Virus record (IMG/VR): IMGVR_UViG_3300034071_002143
Coordinates: 1-32,336 of that record
DNA length: 32,336 nucleotides
Reading direction: 5' to 3' (one strand)
From: a virus
Part shown: piece after piece, positions 9,122 to 16,186 of the stretch
Numbering within the stretch: position 1 is the stretch's first letter
How the letters are laid out: each line of letters begins with the position of its first letter
Translations under genes and position numbers: made by a program
Notes under the pieces: model-generated
Seen by the model: only the letters and a program-made list of their open reading frames with translations
Told to the model about the DNA's origin: nothing
Databases searched by the model: none

Positions 9122-11409
9122 CTAAGTTCGCTTTGATAACCAAAATTTTCATATTGTGCAAATTTAATACAAATTTTTGATTCTTTACGTTCAGGTTGAT
9201 ATAATTGTTTATTATTTGCCATAATTGCTAACCCACTACTTATTGAAGCGTCATGTTTTGACCTATCCGTAATGTCAAAAACTGCCCAATCTGCTAAAGT
9301 ATTATTAAATAACATAGACCCAATTTCAGTCGTATCTCTATAAACCCCTGTAGTATCGTACCCTACATATTTTTCTATGTACATCTCTATTGCAGAGGCA
9401 TGAGCTTGTATTACATCTGTTGAACTGTTTGGAATACCACCTAATTCTCTTTCGGTTTTTGATAACGACGCCCCATGTTTATCTGGTCTATTTAATGAAA
9501 ATGGTCTATACCCTCTATTTTTAAAGTGATACAATAATCTTGTCTTATTGTTCTCTATTAATATCGGCATACCATAGAATACACAAGCCATAAGAACATC
9601 CTCAAAGAATATTTCAGCCATTTGAGGTCTGCATATATACTCTAAAAAAAACGTATTAGTAGGCGCTTTAGACTCCATGTGAAACTTGGTTAGCCCATGT
9701 AATGAACCATTTGACCCCCTACCATCTACCACCGCAGAAATGTCATAAGGGTCACACCCAAAAGCGCCAATATGCTCTAATAGTGGATATTTTTGTCCAC
9801 CTCTTTCAACAATTTTGTTTTGAAGTTCAGGTGGAGGCATCCAATTAATCAAAAATCTACCCTTTTTATCAGGACTCCATATTACTTTAGTGTCCTTTAT
9901 TCCATCTTTCCACATAAAGTTGCCCCTTGTTAAATGATGGCTAGTTATTAAAGAGTCATTGTAGTCTATTTGTTGATAAATTTTAGTCAAGTTAAATAAA
10001 GAACTCTGCGACTCATCTCTAAACGCATGAGCCAATGTTCTTGGAAACTGACGATAATATTCATTTAATGCTTCACTATCATTTTTAAGAGAGTTTACCT
10101 CCCCCTCCCAATAGTCTATCGCCCCTATCTTAATTGTTTCGCCATTTATTCCTATTATTGGCTCCTTTGGCGCTCTAAAAACAGGCATCCCATATCTATC
10201 TATAAACCCCTCCATATTCCACTCCATAGGTATAAATAAAGCATAAAGTCCGCTTTTAGTTTGACCGTTGTCATTTCTATTTAAAATATTGGAATCGTTT
10301 ATTAGTTTCTTATAATTAGAACCTCCATTCTTCATAGCATTTACAGTAGAACCCATCATACACTTGCCAATAATTCTACTACCCAACCGCAAACAAGTTT
10401 TTGTTACACGCCAATTCTCTTCAATGTTATTTGGTCTTAGCCATTTAGAAGACTCATCGTGTGCTAAAAATGTTAGTTTTTCCCCATCATAAGCGTTATT
10501 GTCGGTATTTTTCCAGTCAATACTTGAGTCCATACCCTCGTATTCTTTAGAATCTGCCCTTTCCCCAAGCTTCTTTTTGCTTAATCGTGTTGCAGGAACT
10601 TGATATAGTAACTCACTCTTAGGCTTGTCCATACCATCCATAATTGGCTTAAAGAAGAACGGAAGCTTAGTATTTATAGGAACAACTTTTAAAGTAAACA
10701 TCTTCTTAGCGTCATCCCCTGTCTTACTCAATATGCCTACCCTTGCTTTTTTAGTAGAAGTAGCCACATTGATACACTCTGAAGACTCCATAAATGAAAA
10801 TCCAGACCTACGAATTTTAACATAAGCCATTCCAAAACATCTATTGTCTGCCTTGCAAGCCTCCCAAAAAATAAAAAATATTCTGTTTGCTTCTCTATAG
10901 TCTGGATAACCAACATCTATACAAGCCCATTGCAAATAAAACCAATGTGAACCCGTAATATAAGTAGGCTTACCATTGGAATAAAACCAATACCCATTCT
11001 CTCTGTAGTCAAATTGATCATTTATATAAGAAATATGACTATTTTTAAACTCATTAGAATACTCGTCCCATTCAAAAATAGACCTTATTTTTTGTAATTC
11101 TTTTGGAACTAACTCCCTTTCCCAATATTGGTCTTTTTTAACATTACTTCTGTTTTTGATTTTGTCTTCGGAAGGCTCCTCTGGAAGGGCAATAACAAGC
11201 CCATTTATTGATACTATTTCGCCTATACGACCTGTCTTGGAAATTACAACCATATCATATTCAGGGTCGTAACCATAAGCCCACTTTTTCTTTTCGTTGC
11301 GCCTATTTAAAGTATTTGTGTTGACATACTTATCAAGTACTACATAAAGATTACTTTGCGAATGATTCTGCAAATCCTCTCTGTCCTGTTGTAATTTTTT
11401 CAGACTCAT
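9118..11409 (-). CDS. terL: Terminase large subunit (packaging ATPase/nuclease)
   Basis: This 763-residue motor protein translocates DNA into the prohead and cuts the concatemer. A variant Walker A, KIRRSGFS, lies at about residues 198-205. The Walker B strand LTFLAHDES lies at about 312-320, with the Asp-Glu pair needed for ATP hydrolysis. The RNase H-like nuclease begins near residue 548 with GAFGCDPYD, carrying the first metal-binding acidic residue. The N-terminal 150 residues are an added domain, as in the long terminases of crAss-like phages. It overlaps portal by 4 nt and the small upstream gene by 59 nt. The long upstream overlap is unusual, but the N-terminal residues before the next Met look coding. 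Confidence 0.92.
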   Translation of the reverse strand: MSLKKLQQDREDLQNHSQSNLYVVLDKYVNTNTLNRRNEKKKWAYGYDPEYDMVVISKTGRIGEIVSINGLVIALPEEPSEDKIKNRSNVKKDQYWERELVPKELQKIRSIFEWDEYSNEFKNSHISYINDQFDYRENGYWFYSNGKPTYITGSHWFYLQWACIDVGYPDYREANRIFFIFWEACKADNRCFGMAYVKIRRSGFSFMESSECINVATSTKKARVGILSKTGDDAKKMFTLKVVPINTKLPFFFKPIMDGMDKPKSELLYQVPATRLSKKKLGERADSKEYEGMDSSIDWKNTDNNAYDGEKLTFLAHDESSKWLRPNNIEENWRVTKTCLRLGSRIIGKCMMGSTVNAMKNGGSNYKKLINDSNILNRNDNGQTKSGLYALFIPMEWNMEGFIDRYGMPVFRAPKEPIIGINGETIKIGAIDYWEGEVNSLKNDSEALNEYYRQFPRTLAHAFRDESQSSLFNLTKIYQQIDYNDSLITSHHLTRGNFMWKDGIKDTKVIWSPDKKGRFLINWMPPPELQNKIVERGGQKYPLLEHIGAFGCDPYDISAVVDGRGSNGSLHGLTKFHMESKAPTNTFFLEYICRPQMAEIFFEDVLMACVFYGMPILIENNKTRLLYHFKNRGYRPFSLNRPDKHGASLSKTERELGGIPNSSTDVIQAHASAIEMYIEKYVGYDTTGVYRDTTEIGSMLFNNTLADWAVFDITDRSKHDASISSGLAIMANNKQLYQPERKESKICIKFAQYENFGYQSELR

Positions 11410-11632
11410 TTTCGTTCTCAGCGTTTATTCGTGAAAGTATCTCTAATGCGTCAAATATCGCTAATTTTTTAGCAGCAGCAGCATTTTTTAATCTATCGGC
11501 AGTTAAATCGTTCTTAGCAATTTCAAATTCGTCTGCTTCTCCGTTATTAAAAATAGGAGATTCGGCTACTTTAATAAGTTCATTAATAGCCTTGTACCCT
11601 GCGTCTATGATTTGTTGCTTAATTGTTTTCAT
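11351..11632 (-). CDS. Small protein upstream of terminase; small-terminase candidate
   Basis: This 93-residue protein is predicted to be almost entirely helical, with an Ala/Lys-rich central segment (residues about 45-70) and an acidic tail. I recognise it as a short conserved protein often found just before large terminase in Bacteroidota phages. Small terminase subunits are small helical oligomers that recognise DNA, so the role is plausible. However, no clear helix-turn-helix is visible, and 93 residues is short for that family. Its 3' end overlaps the terminase start by 59 nt in another frame, implying coupled translation. Confidence 0.6.
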   Translation of the reverse strand: MKTIKQQIIDAGYKAINELIKVAESPIFNNGEADEFEIAKNDLTADRLKNAAAAKKLAIFDALEILSRINAENENESEKITTGQRGFAESFAK

Positions 11633-11654
11633 ATTCTTTTTGAAAATAAAACAT

Positions 11655-12218
11655 TTATATAATAGCTGTTATTTGATGGTCAAATATTCTATATAAAACC
11701 TGTCCGTCTACCTCAAACTCATATTCGCTTTCAGGAGTGAAACTTACTATGTCCCCTTTTGATACTCCATTCTTAATCAAATAATCGTTTGGGTAAATCA
11801 TCTCGCCCATCAATGGCTCGTTTATAATGTTTTTATAAAGATAAGATTCTTTTTTTGGAATCGGCTTAACAAAACAATATTTATTGTAGGCTATCCAATC
11901 TTCTCCCTTTTTATATAAAAAGAATTGGTCTGGCTCAATTAAAAACACATTGTCCCTAAAAAAGCTTTTACCGCTCTTTTTATTTCCCTTCATGTCATTA
12001 TAGTATTTAAACGTATTATGATGCACAAGAAGCGTATCTCCTTCTGAAATATCGCCTTTATACCACAAAGGAGTAGATATGACCTTTGCTTGTCTGTTTG
12101 AATATTTATGGTCTTCTTCTGAAGTATTTACAATAAATTCAATTCCACCTATGTTTTTAACATTGGAATATCTATGCCCACCTATAGGCTCACAAATAAA
12201 ATAAAATGGAGACTTCAT
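11655..12218 (-). CDS. Tandem GroES-like (co-chaperonin fold) protein
   Basis: This 187-residue protein reads as two GroES-like beta-barrel halves. The first (residues about 25-100) has the pattern AKVISTP...ISEGDTLLVHH. The second (about 115-187) contains GVSKGDIVSFTPESEYEFEV followed by DGQVLYRIFDHQITAI, which closely follows the GroES pattern of a GD(I/V)V core, then a DG turn, then a terminal strand ending in an Asp-Ile-type motif. A co-chaperonin would cap a GroEL ring during folding. It sits immediately upstream of the terminase genes and is separate from the groES at 18.4 kb. It could act on the host or phage GroEL, or be a structural protein reusing the fold. The fold is moderately supported; the role is inference. 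Confidence 0.6.
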   Translation of the reverse strand: MKSPFYFICEPIGGHRYSNVKNIGGIEFIVNTSEEDHKYSNRQAKVISTPLWYKGDISEGDTLLVHHNTFKYYNDMKGNKKSGKSFFRDNVFLIEPDQFFLYKKGEDWIAYNKYCFVKPIPKKESYLYKNIINEPLMGEMIYPNDYLIKNGVSKGDIVSFTPESEYEFEVDGQVLYRIFDHQITAII

Positions 12219-12436
12219 TAATAATTAGTTATGTATTCTTTTGTCATGGCTACATGATTGTTAAAATCTTTCCATAACATTATCTCACTTTTTTCGTTAA
12301 TAACGTAGATTTCTACGCCTTTTTCTGTATCTTTAATTAAGTGAATTTTGTACTCATTTTCTAAAACAGACTGACCTACGATATAGTGCATCGCATTATT
12401 TTTTAAATCTAGTCCTATAGATAATTTTCTTATCAA
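12218..12436 (-). CDS. Small hypothetical phage protein
   Basis: This is a 72-residue soluble protein with alternating short strands (HYIVGQSV, IHLIKD, VEIYVI) and no Cys pair, signal or membrane segment. It shares 1 nt with the GroES-like gene and overlaps the end of the fibre gene by 4 nt, so it is tightly coupled in the head operon. I do not recognise the family. The small all-beta pattern would suit a fibre chaperone or adaptor, which is only a guess from position. Confidence 0.6.
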   Translation of the reverse strand: MIRKLSIGLDLKNNAMHYIVGQSVLENEYKIHLIKDTEKGVEIYVINEKSEIMLWKDFNNHVAMTKEYITNY

Positions 12437-13248
12437 ACTTGAGTAATTTTTAAAGCAACAGAAGCTCCATTAGGCTCAATACTAGGAACACCACTTTTGC
12501 TATATAAATATAAATTTGTACTGCTTGAATACCATTTGATTTTTATTTTTTCAGATGGATTTACTATTCTTAATAACCAACTATAATTAAATAATTGACT
12601 TTTTGCATCAGAAGCGTATGTGTTTTCAAACTTAGAATAAGCCACTAAAGCATTATTTTTTTCAATCCATAGTCTAAAGTAATTACCATTTACAACATCG
12701 TCATTATAAACATTAATCATCAAATCTAAACTATAAATGCCAGGAACTACAAACTCAATTGTTGCATTGTCCATTGGATCAAGTATAATATTTGGAGAAG
12801 CGTCAGGAACTTGGTCGTATGTTAAATCTTCTATTCCAAGCCCACCAACCGTTGCTGTATTTAATGCAAAGAAATACTCTATACCCGTCCATTTAATACC
12901 TCCACCTGTAGAAACAAGTTTTGCACCACTAACCCCTCCGCTATTAAAAGAGTCTATTATTGTACCTTGTATTTCTACATCCCCCGAAAATTCACCATTT
13001 GCCCTTTGCAAATCCCCCACTCCTACAATGTTCCCTGTTAAAGAAATAGACCCTGTCAGATTTATACTTTGAGTAGCAGTATTTCCCTCATTTAGCACCG
13101 CTTGTAGTGTACCTATATTGTTTTGAAATAAAGTTTGAATGTCAGACAATACAAAGTTCTCTGTTTCGTTACTACTAGAAACATTTGTTCCAATTACTTT
13201 TGAAGAAAGAGTTACAGGACTAGACGATGGGTAATTTGCTATTTTCAT
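12433..13248 (-). CDS. Virion fibre with C1q/TNF-like C-terminal domain
   Basis: This 271-residue protein has two parts. The N-terminal third contains repeated short strands rich in Gly, Ser and Thr (LTGSISLTGNIVGVGDL), typical of a trimeric beta-helical or shaft segment. From about residue 125 the pattern of strands (GIYSLDLMINV, NYFRLWIEKNN, EKIKIKWYSSSTN, GASVALKITQ) fits the C1q/TNF jelly-roll used as a trimeric tip for binding receptors or surfaces. Its place among the head genes suggests a head fibre or appendage rather than the main tail fibre. Host-surface adhesion is the likely role. Variation in the tip would be expected between relatives. Confidence 0.7.
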   Translation of the reverse strand: MKIANYPSSSPVTLSSKVIGTNVSSSNETENFVLSDIQTLFQNNIGTLQAVLNEGNTATQSINLTGSISLTGNIVGVGDLQRANGEFSGDVEIQGTIIDSFNSGGVSGAKLVSTGGGIKWTGIEYFFALNTATVGGLGIEDLTYDQVPDASPNIILDPMDNATIEFVVPGIYSLDLMINVYNDDVVNGNYFRLWIEKNNALVAYSKFENTYASDAKSQLFNYSWLLRIVNPSEKIKIKWYSSSTNLYLYSKSGVPSIEPNGASVALKITQV

Positions 13249-13253
13249 TTTTT

Positions 13254-13481
13254 TTAGTTTGATTTTTGAGTTACTTCTCCTGTGTTCATATCAATCACAG
13301 AATCTTTACCGTATGTTTCAATTAAAACCTTTTCAAACTCCGTAAAGTCTTTTTTAAGGTCTAATATTTTTTCTAAATAAATTTGTTTTTCATACTCCAA
13401 CTCACCTATTCTAATTTTATAAGAGGTTAATTGTTTCTGAGATTCTTGAATTTTTGTTAATTCTTCTTGAGTTACTTTCAT
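13254..13481 (-). CDS. Small coiled-coil protein at the head of the morphogenesis operon
   Basis: This is a 75-residue, highly charged protein forming one long amphipathic helix (residues about 3-58), followed by a short tail with YGKDSVIDMNTGEVTQ. A Glu/Lys coiled coil ending in a YG...D..TGE(V/I) tail is a pattern I have seen in short conserved proteins of Bacteroidota phages. The function is unknown. It is the first gene behind the strong promoter at 13505-13535 and is 5 nt from the fibre gene. Confidence 0.65.
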   Translation of the reverse strand: MKVTQEELTKIQESQKQLTSYKIRIGELEYEKQIYLEKILDLKKDFTEFEKVLIETYGKDSVIDMNTGEVTQKSN

Positions 13482-13504
13482 ATATGATATAATTTAATTT
13501 TTGA

Positions 13505-13535
13505 CAAAAATAATAAACTTTTTGTTTTAATGCAA
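13505..13535 (-). promoter_or_regulatory. Promoter of the leftward head/packaging operon
   Basis: Read leftward, TTG (13533-13535) is followed after 20 nt by TATTTTTG (13505-13512), matching the Bacteroidota TTG-N19/20-TAnnTTTG pattern. The first ATG follows at 13481, giving a leader of roughly 20 nt. It would drive the fibre, GroES-like, terminase and portal genes. Confidence 0.7.
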
Positions 13536-13539
13536 TATT

Positions 13540-13792
13540 TTTTTTATGGACACACCGATAGCTTTATACTGTTGAAATTAGGATGACAACAGCAATTGGC
13601 TTTCCATTAAACCAACGAATAAAGATACTATTCCAAGAAGCCTGTTATACTAATTTGTATAAATACAAATCCGTTCTTTTTTTAAGTCGTTCGGCTACGA
13701 CACCTCAATCTATGGATTAATATTTTTTTTACCTTTCGGCATTTCAACAGTATATGTTCCTGCTAAGGAGAGCATATAAGAAGCAAAAATAT
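13540..13792 (-). ncRNA. Candidate structured RNA with a 14-bp closing stem
   Basis: No gene fits here. Positions 13565-13578 and 13741-13754 form a perfect 14-bp inverted repeat (TATACTGTTGAAAT). Inside, on the leftward strand, are more stems: a CC-GAAA-GG hairpin, GTCGT/ACGAC, ATTTGTA/TACAAAT, GAATA/TATTC, and AACAG/CTGTT with GGCTT/AAGCC. Just before it, TATATG/CATATA encloses TCC/GGA. A TATTTTTG -7 match at 13784-13791 (no TTG at -33) could start transcription just before the first hairpin. It may be an independent RNA of roughly 230 nt or part of a longer transcript. It lacks an obvious U-tract terminator. Strand and ends are inference; the stems are visible. Confidence 0.45.
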
Positions 13793-13882
13793 TAAACTGA
13801 ATAGTTTCTTAGGAAGCGAGAAGATTCTTTAATTATCGTCTTTTTGTTTTAACTCTTAGACATTGAGAACAGAGTAAAAAGA

Positions 13883-13957
13883 AAAAAACACGCTTCAGAT
13901 TATCGACCTAATGTTCTTTTCCATTAGTTCCAGCTCGATAAACTTGGCGTGTTTTTT
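13883..13957 (-). terminator. Long three-part hairpin with flanking A/T tracts (terminator or switch)
   Basis: Three nested stems are visible: an 11-bp outer stem (13883-13893 with 13947-13957, AAAAAACACGC/GCGTGTTTTTT), a 7-bp TTATCGA/TCGATAA stem (13900-13906 with 13935-13941), and a CTAATG/CATTAG stem (13908-13913 with 13922-13927). Both arms end in T-runs, so it could terminate transcription in either direction. Copies of two of its segments lie at 14003-14019 and could pair with it instead. Confidence 0.65.
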
Positions 13958-14022
13958 ACAAAATATATCTATGTAAGATTTTGCAATACAAACAATCTAT
14001 CAAGCTGGAAGTCGATAAATCA
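13883..14022 (-). ncRNA. Candidate attenuator/switch RNA downstream of a consensus promoter
   Basis: A leftward transcript from the promoter at 14028-14057 would start near 14020 and run about 138 nt to the terminator-like hairpin at 13883-13957. Near its 5' end are the complement of AGCTGGAA (14003-14010) and a TTTATCGA segment (14012-14019 reversed). The first can pair with AGCTGGAA inside the hairpin (complement of 13928-13935). The second duplicates the hairpin's own 5' arm and can compete for TCGATAA. This gives two mutually exclusive folds, the hallmark of an attenuator or riboswitch-type element. No ligand or protein is suggested by the sequence. Confidence 0.45.
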
Positions 14023-14027
14023 TAATG

Positions 14028-14057
14028 CAAAAATAATAGTTTTTTTTAAAAATGCAA
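14028..14057 (-). promoter_or_regulatory. Consensus leftward promoter of the 13.5-14 kb RNA region
   Basis: Read leftward, TTTG (TTG at 14055-14057) is followed after exactly 19 nt by TATTTTTG (14028-14035). Both elements and the spacing match the Bacteroidota consensus. No gene starts within 500 nt downstream, so the promoter points to a noncoding transcript or a very long leader for the head operon. Confidence 0.65.
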
Positions 14058-14076
14058 ATTTTTTTTATTTTTTTTT

Positions 14077-14104
14077 AAAAAGCCCCCGATTCTCATCGAA
14101 GGCT
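14077..14104 (-). terminator. Terminator of the lysis operon or a short RNA
   Basis: On the leftward RNA AGCCTTCGAT pairs with ATCGGGGGCT as a 10-bp stem with a 4-nt loop, followed by a U-run. Two pairs are G-U, and the plus strand would have C-A mismatches there, so the fold is specific to leftward transcripts. It ends transcription about 105 nt after the stop codon of the membrane protein gene. Confidence 0.8.
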
Positions 14105-14150
14105 AATTACACTAACAAATATTATTTACAAACAAATACAAAAACTGACG

Positions 14151-14180
14151 CAAATATATAGCGTTTTTAACTAAATACAA
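14151..14180 (-). promoter_or_regulatory. Consensus leftward promoter in front of a terminator
   Basis: Read leftward, TTG (14178-14180) is followed after exactly 19 nt by TATATTTG (14151-14158). Transcription would start near 14144 and meet the terminator at 14104-14077, giving an RNA of roughly 65-70 nt unless read-through occurs. Confidence 0.65.
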
Positions 14181-14208
14181 AATATTTTTTTTAAAAAATT
14201 TATTTTAA

Positions 14209-14835
14209 TTATTTAAACCGAGAGTAAAAAGCAAAGCTGAGAGCCGAGCCTATTAATATCCAGCCCCAAAAAGGCATACGATATTCTACTATATTATTTA
14301 TAGTTGTTTTCTCTTTTTTTTCAAGCCTATAAGACCTTACAAGGCTATCCAAGTATTTATTTACTATATGCAAAGAATCGCAAATAAACGTATTAGTGAG
14401 CGTATTATTTACAAGTTTCGTTTTTACTTCGCTACGTTTCCCTTTGGCTACTTTATTATCTACTATTTGTACTTTGCCCGCACTATCGCACTCCAACTGA
14501 ATTACCTGAGTGAGCGTGTCCATTTTAATTATTGTATCAAATACTTTAACTTTTGTTTCAATAGTAGTAGTATCGTGAATAGTATTAGTTTCAGTAATAG
14601 TTGTAGTAATTTTAGGACAACATCCCGATATTATCAACAAAAAAAGTGAATAAAAAAAGTACTTAGGAAATGTTTTTGCTATAAAATAAACCAAAATAAA
14701 ACCTAAAATGCCAAATAAAATAGACACTATGTTAAAATCTATTTTGTTTGAATATGAATCTGCTACTGCTAAAACAGACGTACTAAAAAACAAAGGAATA
14801 GTAAGTAGCCACAATATTTGAGGTTTAAATTTCAT
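14209..14835 (-). CDS. Membrane protein of the lysis module, spanin-like candidate
   Basis: This is a 208-residue envelope protein. There is a hydrophobic N-terminal segment (residues 8-25), a second and third around 38-58 and 59-71, and a C-terminal membrane helix (about 188-203). Between them lies a Thr-rich, periplasmic-type stretch after an ISGCCPK motif at about 70, which resembles an internal lipobox. Thr/Asp-rich segments after a Cys occur in short lipoproteins of Bacteroidota phage lysis cassettes. It is the last gene after lysozyme (3-nt gap), where spanins are found. The outer-membrane disruption role is inference; a generic membrane protein is the alternative. Confidence 0.55.
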   Translation of the reverse strand: MKFKPQILWLLTIPLFFSTSVLAVADSYSNKIDFNIVSILFGILGFILVYFIAKTFPKYFFYSLFLLIISGCCPKITTTITETNTIHDTTTIETKVKVFDTIIKMDTLTQVIQLECDSAGKVQIVDNKVAKGKRSEVKTKLVNNTLTNTFICDSLHIVNKYLDSLVRSYRLEKKEKTTINNIVEYRMPFWGWILIGSALSFAFYSRFK

Positions 14836-14838
14836 TGT

Positions 14839-15294
14839 TTATTTTTTAAAGTATAGTTCCACTTCAGCAACTCGTCTATTTACAAGACCTTTTAAAACCT
14901 TACCATTGGCTCTCGTCCACTTCATAAACTCTGCGGAAATAGTTGCGTCGTTTGGATTTGCATTTACCTTTTTTAGTAACGTGCTATTTTTTAAGTTCCC
15001 GTTCCCACAATTATAGGCAAAATCTACAAGCGCATCAAACTGATTTTGACTAATATCATCCCTTGTATTTGCATCTACAAACTTTTCATACGTTCCTAAT
15101 GTATCATAAAGTAGTCGTACAGCCTGCTCCTTAGTAATCTTATCGCCCATTTTTACTCTACTACCATCTGAGTAATAAGTACTTCCATAACCAATTGTAG
15201 CTATTCCCGCCGGGCATTTATAAGCCTCTAATTTAAGACCCTCAAATTTTGCTATAAGATTGATTAAGTTTTGACTGCCTTTAGTAATTCTCAT
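14839..15294 (-). CDS. Endolysin, GH24 (T4-type) lysozyme
   Basis: This 151-residue muramidase hydrolyses the glycan strands of peptidoglycan to release progeny. The catalytic Glu is E18 in KFEGLKLEAY and the catalytic-site Thr is T33 in ATIGYGS, in the spacing of T4 lysozyme E11 and T26. The residue matching T4 D20 is a Cys (C27 in YKCPAG), a variant known in many phage GH24 enzymes. The C-terminal NRRVAEVELY motif is also typical. No signal peptide or SAR segment is visible, so export depends on a holin, and two small membrane proteins are encoded just upstream. Length is normal for a single-domain GH24 endolysin. Confidence 0.92.
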   Translation of the reverse strand: MRITKGSQNLINLIAKFEGLKLEAYKCPAGIATIGYGSTYYSDGSRVKMGDKITKEQAVRLLYDTLGTYEKFVDANTRDDISQNQFDALVDFAYNCGNGNLKNSTLLKKVNANPNDATISAEFMKWTRANGKVLKGLVNRRVAEVELYFKK

Positions 15295-15295
15295 A

Positions 15296-15727
15296 CTAAT
15301 TGTCTTTTAGTTTTTTCTTAAACTCAATTACTTGATTCATATTGTTTTCAAAATCTTTTATCATTAAGTCTTTTAAGTTGTTATCTTTCTCTAAATCCTT
15401 TAATTGCTTACTTTTTATCTTATGGTCTAAATACGCTAATTTAAGCCTAAATAACGCCCATATAGTAGCAGAAGAACCACTTACATAAAAGAATATAGTT
15501 TCAAAAATACCATGAAGATCAATATGCATCCCTGATATATTTATATATCCTATAACAAACATAAAACCACCACTTATAAAATCAAAGAAAAAATCCAATC
15601 CGTTGTCTTTCATAAACTCATAAACCTCGCTTTCATGATTCTTAGTAAATAAAGACCAAACTAATAGTGGCAAACTAATCATTAATTTAAAAAACATCAA
15701 AAATAATTTATTTATTAATGACAACAT
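15296..15727 (-). CDS. Small membrane protein, holin candidate
   Basis: This 143-residue protein has a hydrophobic N-terminal helix (residues about 7-26), two central hydrophobic segments (about 46-66 and 75-95), and a charged coiled-coil C-terminus (about 96-143). This membrane-plus-charged-tail layout and the position 1 nt before lysozyme fit a class I type holin. It is longer than most holins. The neighbouring gene at 15914-16186 is an alternative holin, so which one forms the hole is not decided here. Confidence 0.55.
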   Translation of the reverse strand: MLSLINKLFLMFFKLMISLPLLVWSLFTKNHESEVYEFMKDNGLDFFFDFISGGFMFVIGYINISGMHIDLHGIFETIFFYVSGSSATIWALFRLKLAYLDHKIKSKQLKDLEKDNNLKDLMIKDFENNMNQVIEFKKKLKDN

Positions 15728-15729
15728 AT

Positions 15730-15936
15730 CTATTGATTTAATATTTTATTATGAGTTACAAGTTCTGTTTTGTCATAAAATCCATAGTTTAACTCTAATT
15801 CTTCCACTAAATATATTATGTCTGATAATGTCATATCTGGAAATTCAGATAAATTAGCAAGCAAATCCGACATCCTAAACAAATCCTCACTCCCCCTTGC
15901 TGTAACTACTAACCTATTGTGGAATATTGCTATCAT
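15730..15936 (-). CDS. Small hypothetical protein in the lysis module
   Basis: This 68-residue soluble protein begins MIAIFHNRLVVTARGSEDLF, followed by two helices with acidic faces (residues about 20-50). It overlaps the upstream membrane gene by 23 nt and lies 2 nt before the next, so it is coupled in the lysis operon. There is no motif or membrane segment. I do not recognise it; a lysis regulator is conceivable by position only. Confidence 0.5.
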   Translation of the reverse strand: MIAIFHNRLVVTARGSEDLFRMSDLLANLSEFPDMTLSDIIYLVEELELNYGFYDKTELVTHNKILNQ

Positions 15937-16186
15937 TTTTAGAATTTAAAAATTTTATTAATTCAGGTATGGTTACAAGACCCAAACACAATAAAGCAAA
16001 CAATAGCCAAACAATAATTATAAACTTAATCAATTCAGGGTGCTGAAAATGAATAGTATAAAATATTCCTGAAATGCTTGCAATAGTAGCAACTCCAACG
16101 CCTTGAAACGCACTTAGCTTCCTAGCACTAAAACCACTATTTTTTTTATAAAAACTTTCTATTATGTTCTTTAAAATTGCTTGCAT
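15914..16186 (-). CDS. Two-helix membrane protein, holin-like candidate
   Basis: I choose the ATG at 16186 (90 residues) because it overlaps the stop of the fibre gene by 1 nt (TAATG). A longer frame reaches back to 16252 but would lie inside the fibre gene. After a basic N-terminal segment there are two membrane helices (residues about 29-48 and 54-74) joined by a short loop, and a charged tail. A small two-helix hydrophobic protein between fibre and lysozyme is typical of class II holins. Confidence is limited by having two membrane candidates in the cassette. Confidence 0.6.
   Translation of the reverse strand: MQAILKNIIESFYKKNSGFSARKLSAFQGVGVATIASISGIFYTIHFQHPELIKFIIIVWLLFALLCLGLVTIPELIKFLNSKNDSNIPQ

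Noticed and set aside
13949-14161. 70-codon rightward frame in the RNA region
   Set aside because: It is almost only Phe, Asn, Lys and Tyr from A/T tracts and crosses the hairpins and promoters; no coding sign.
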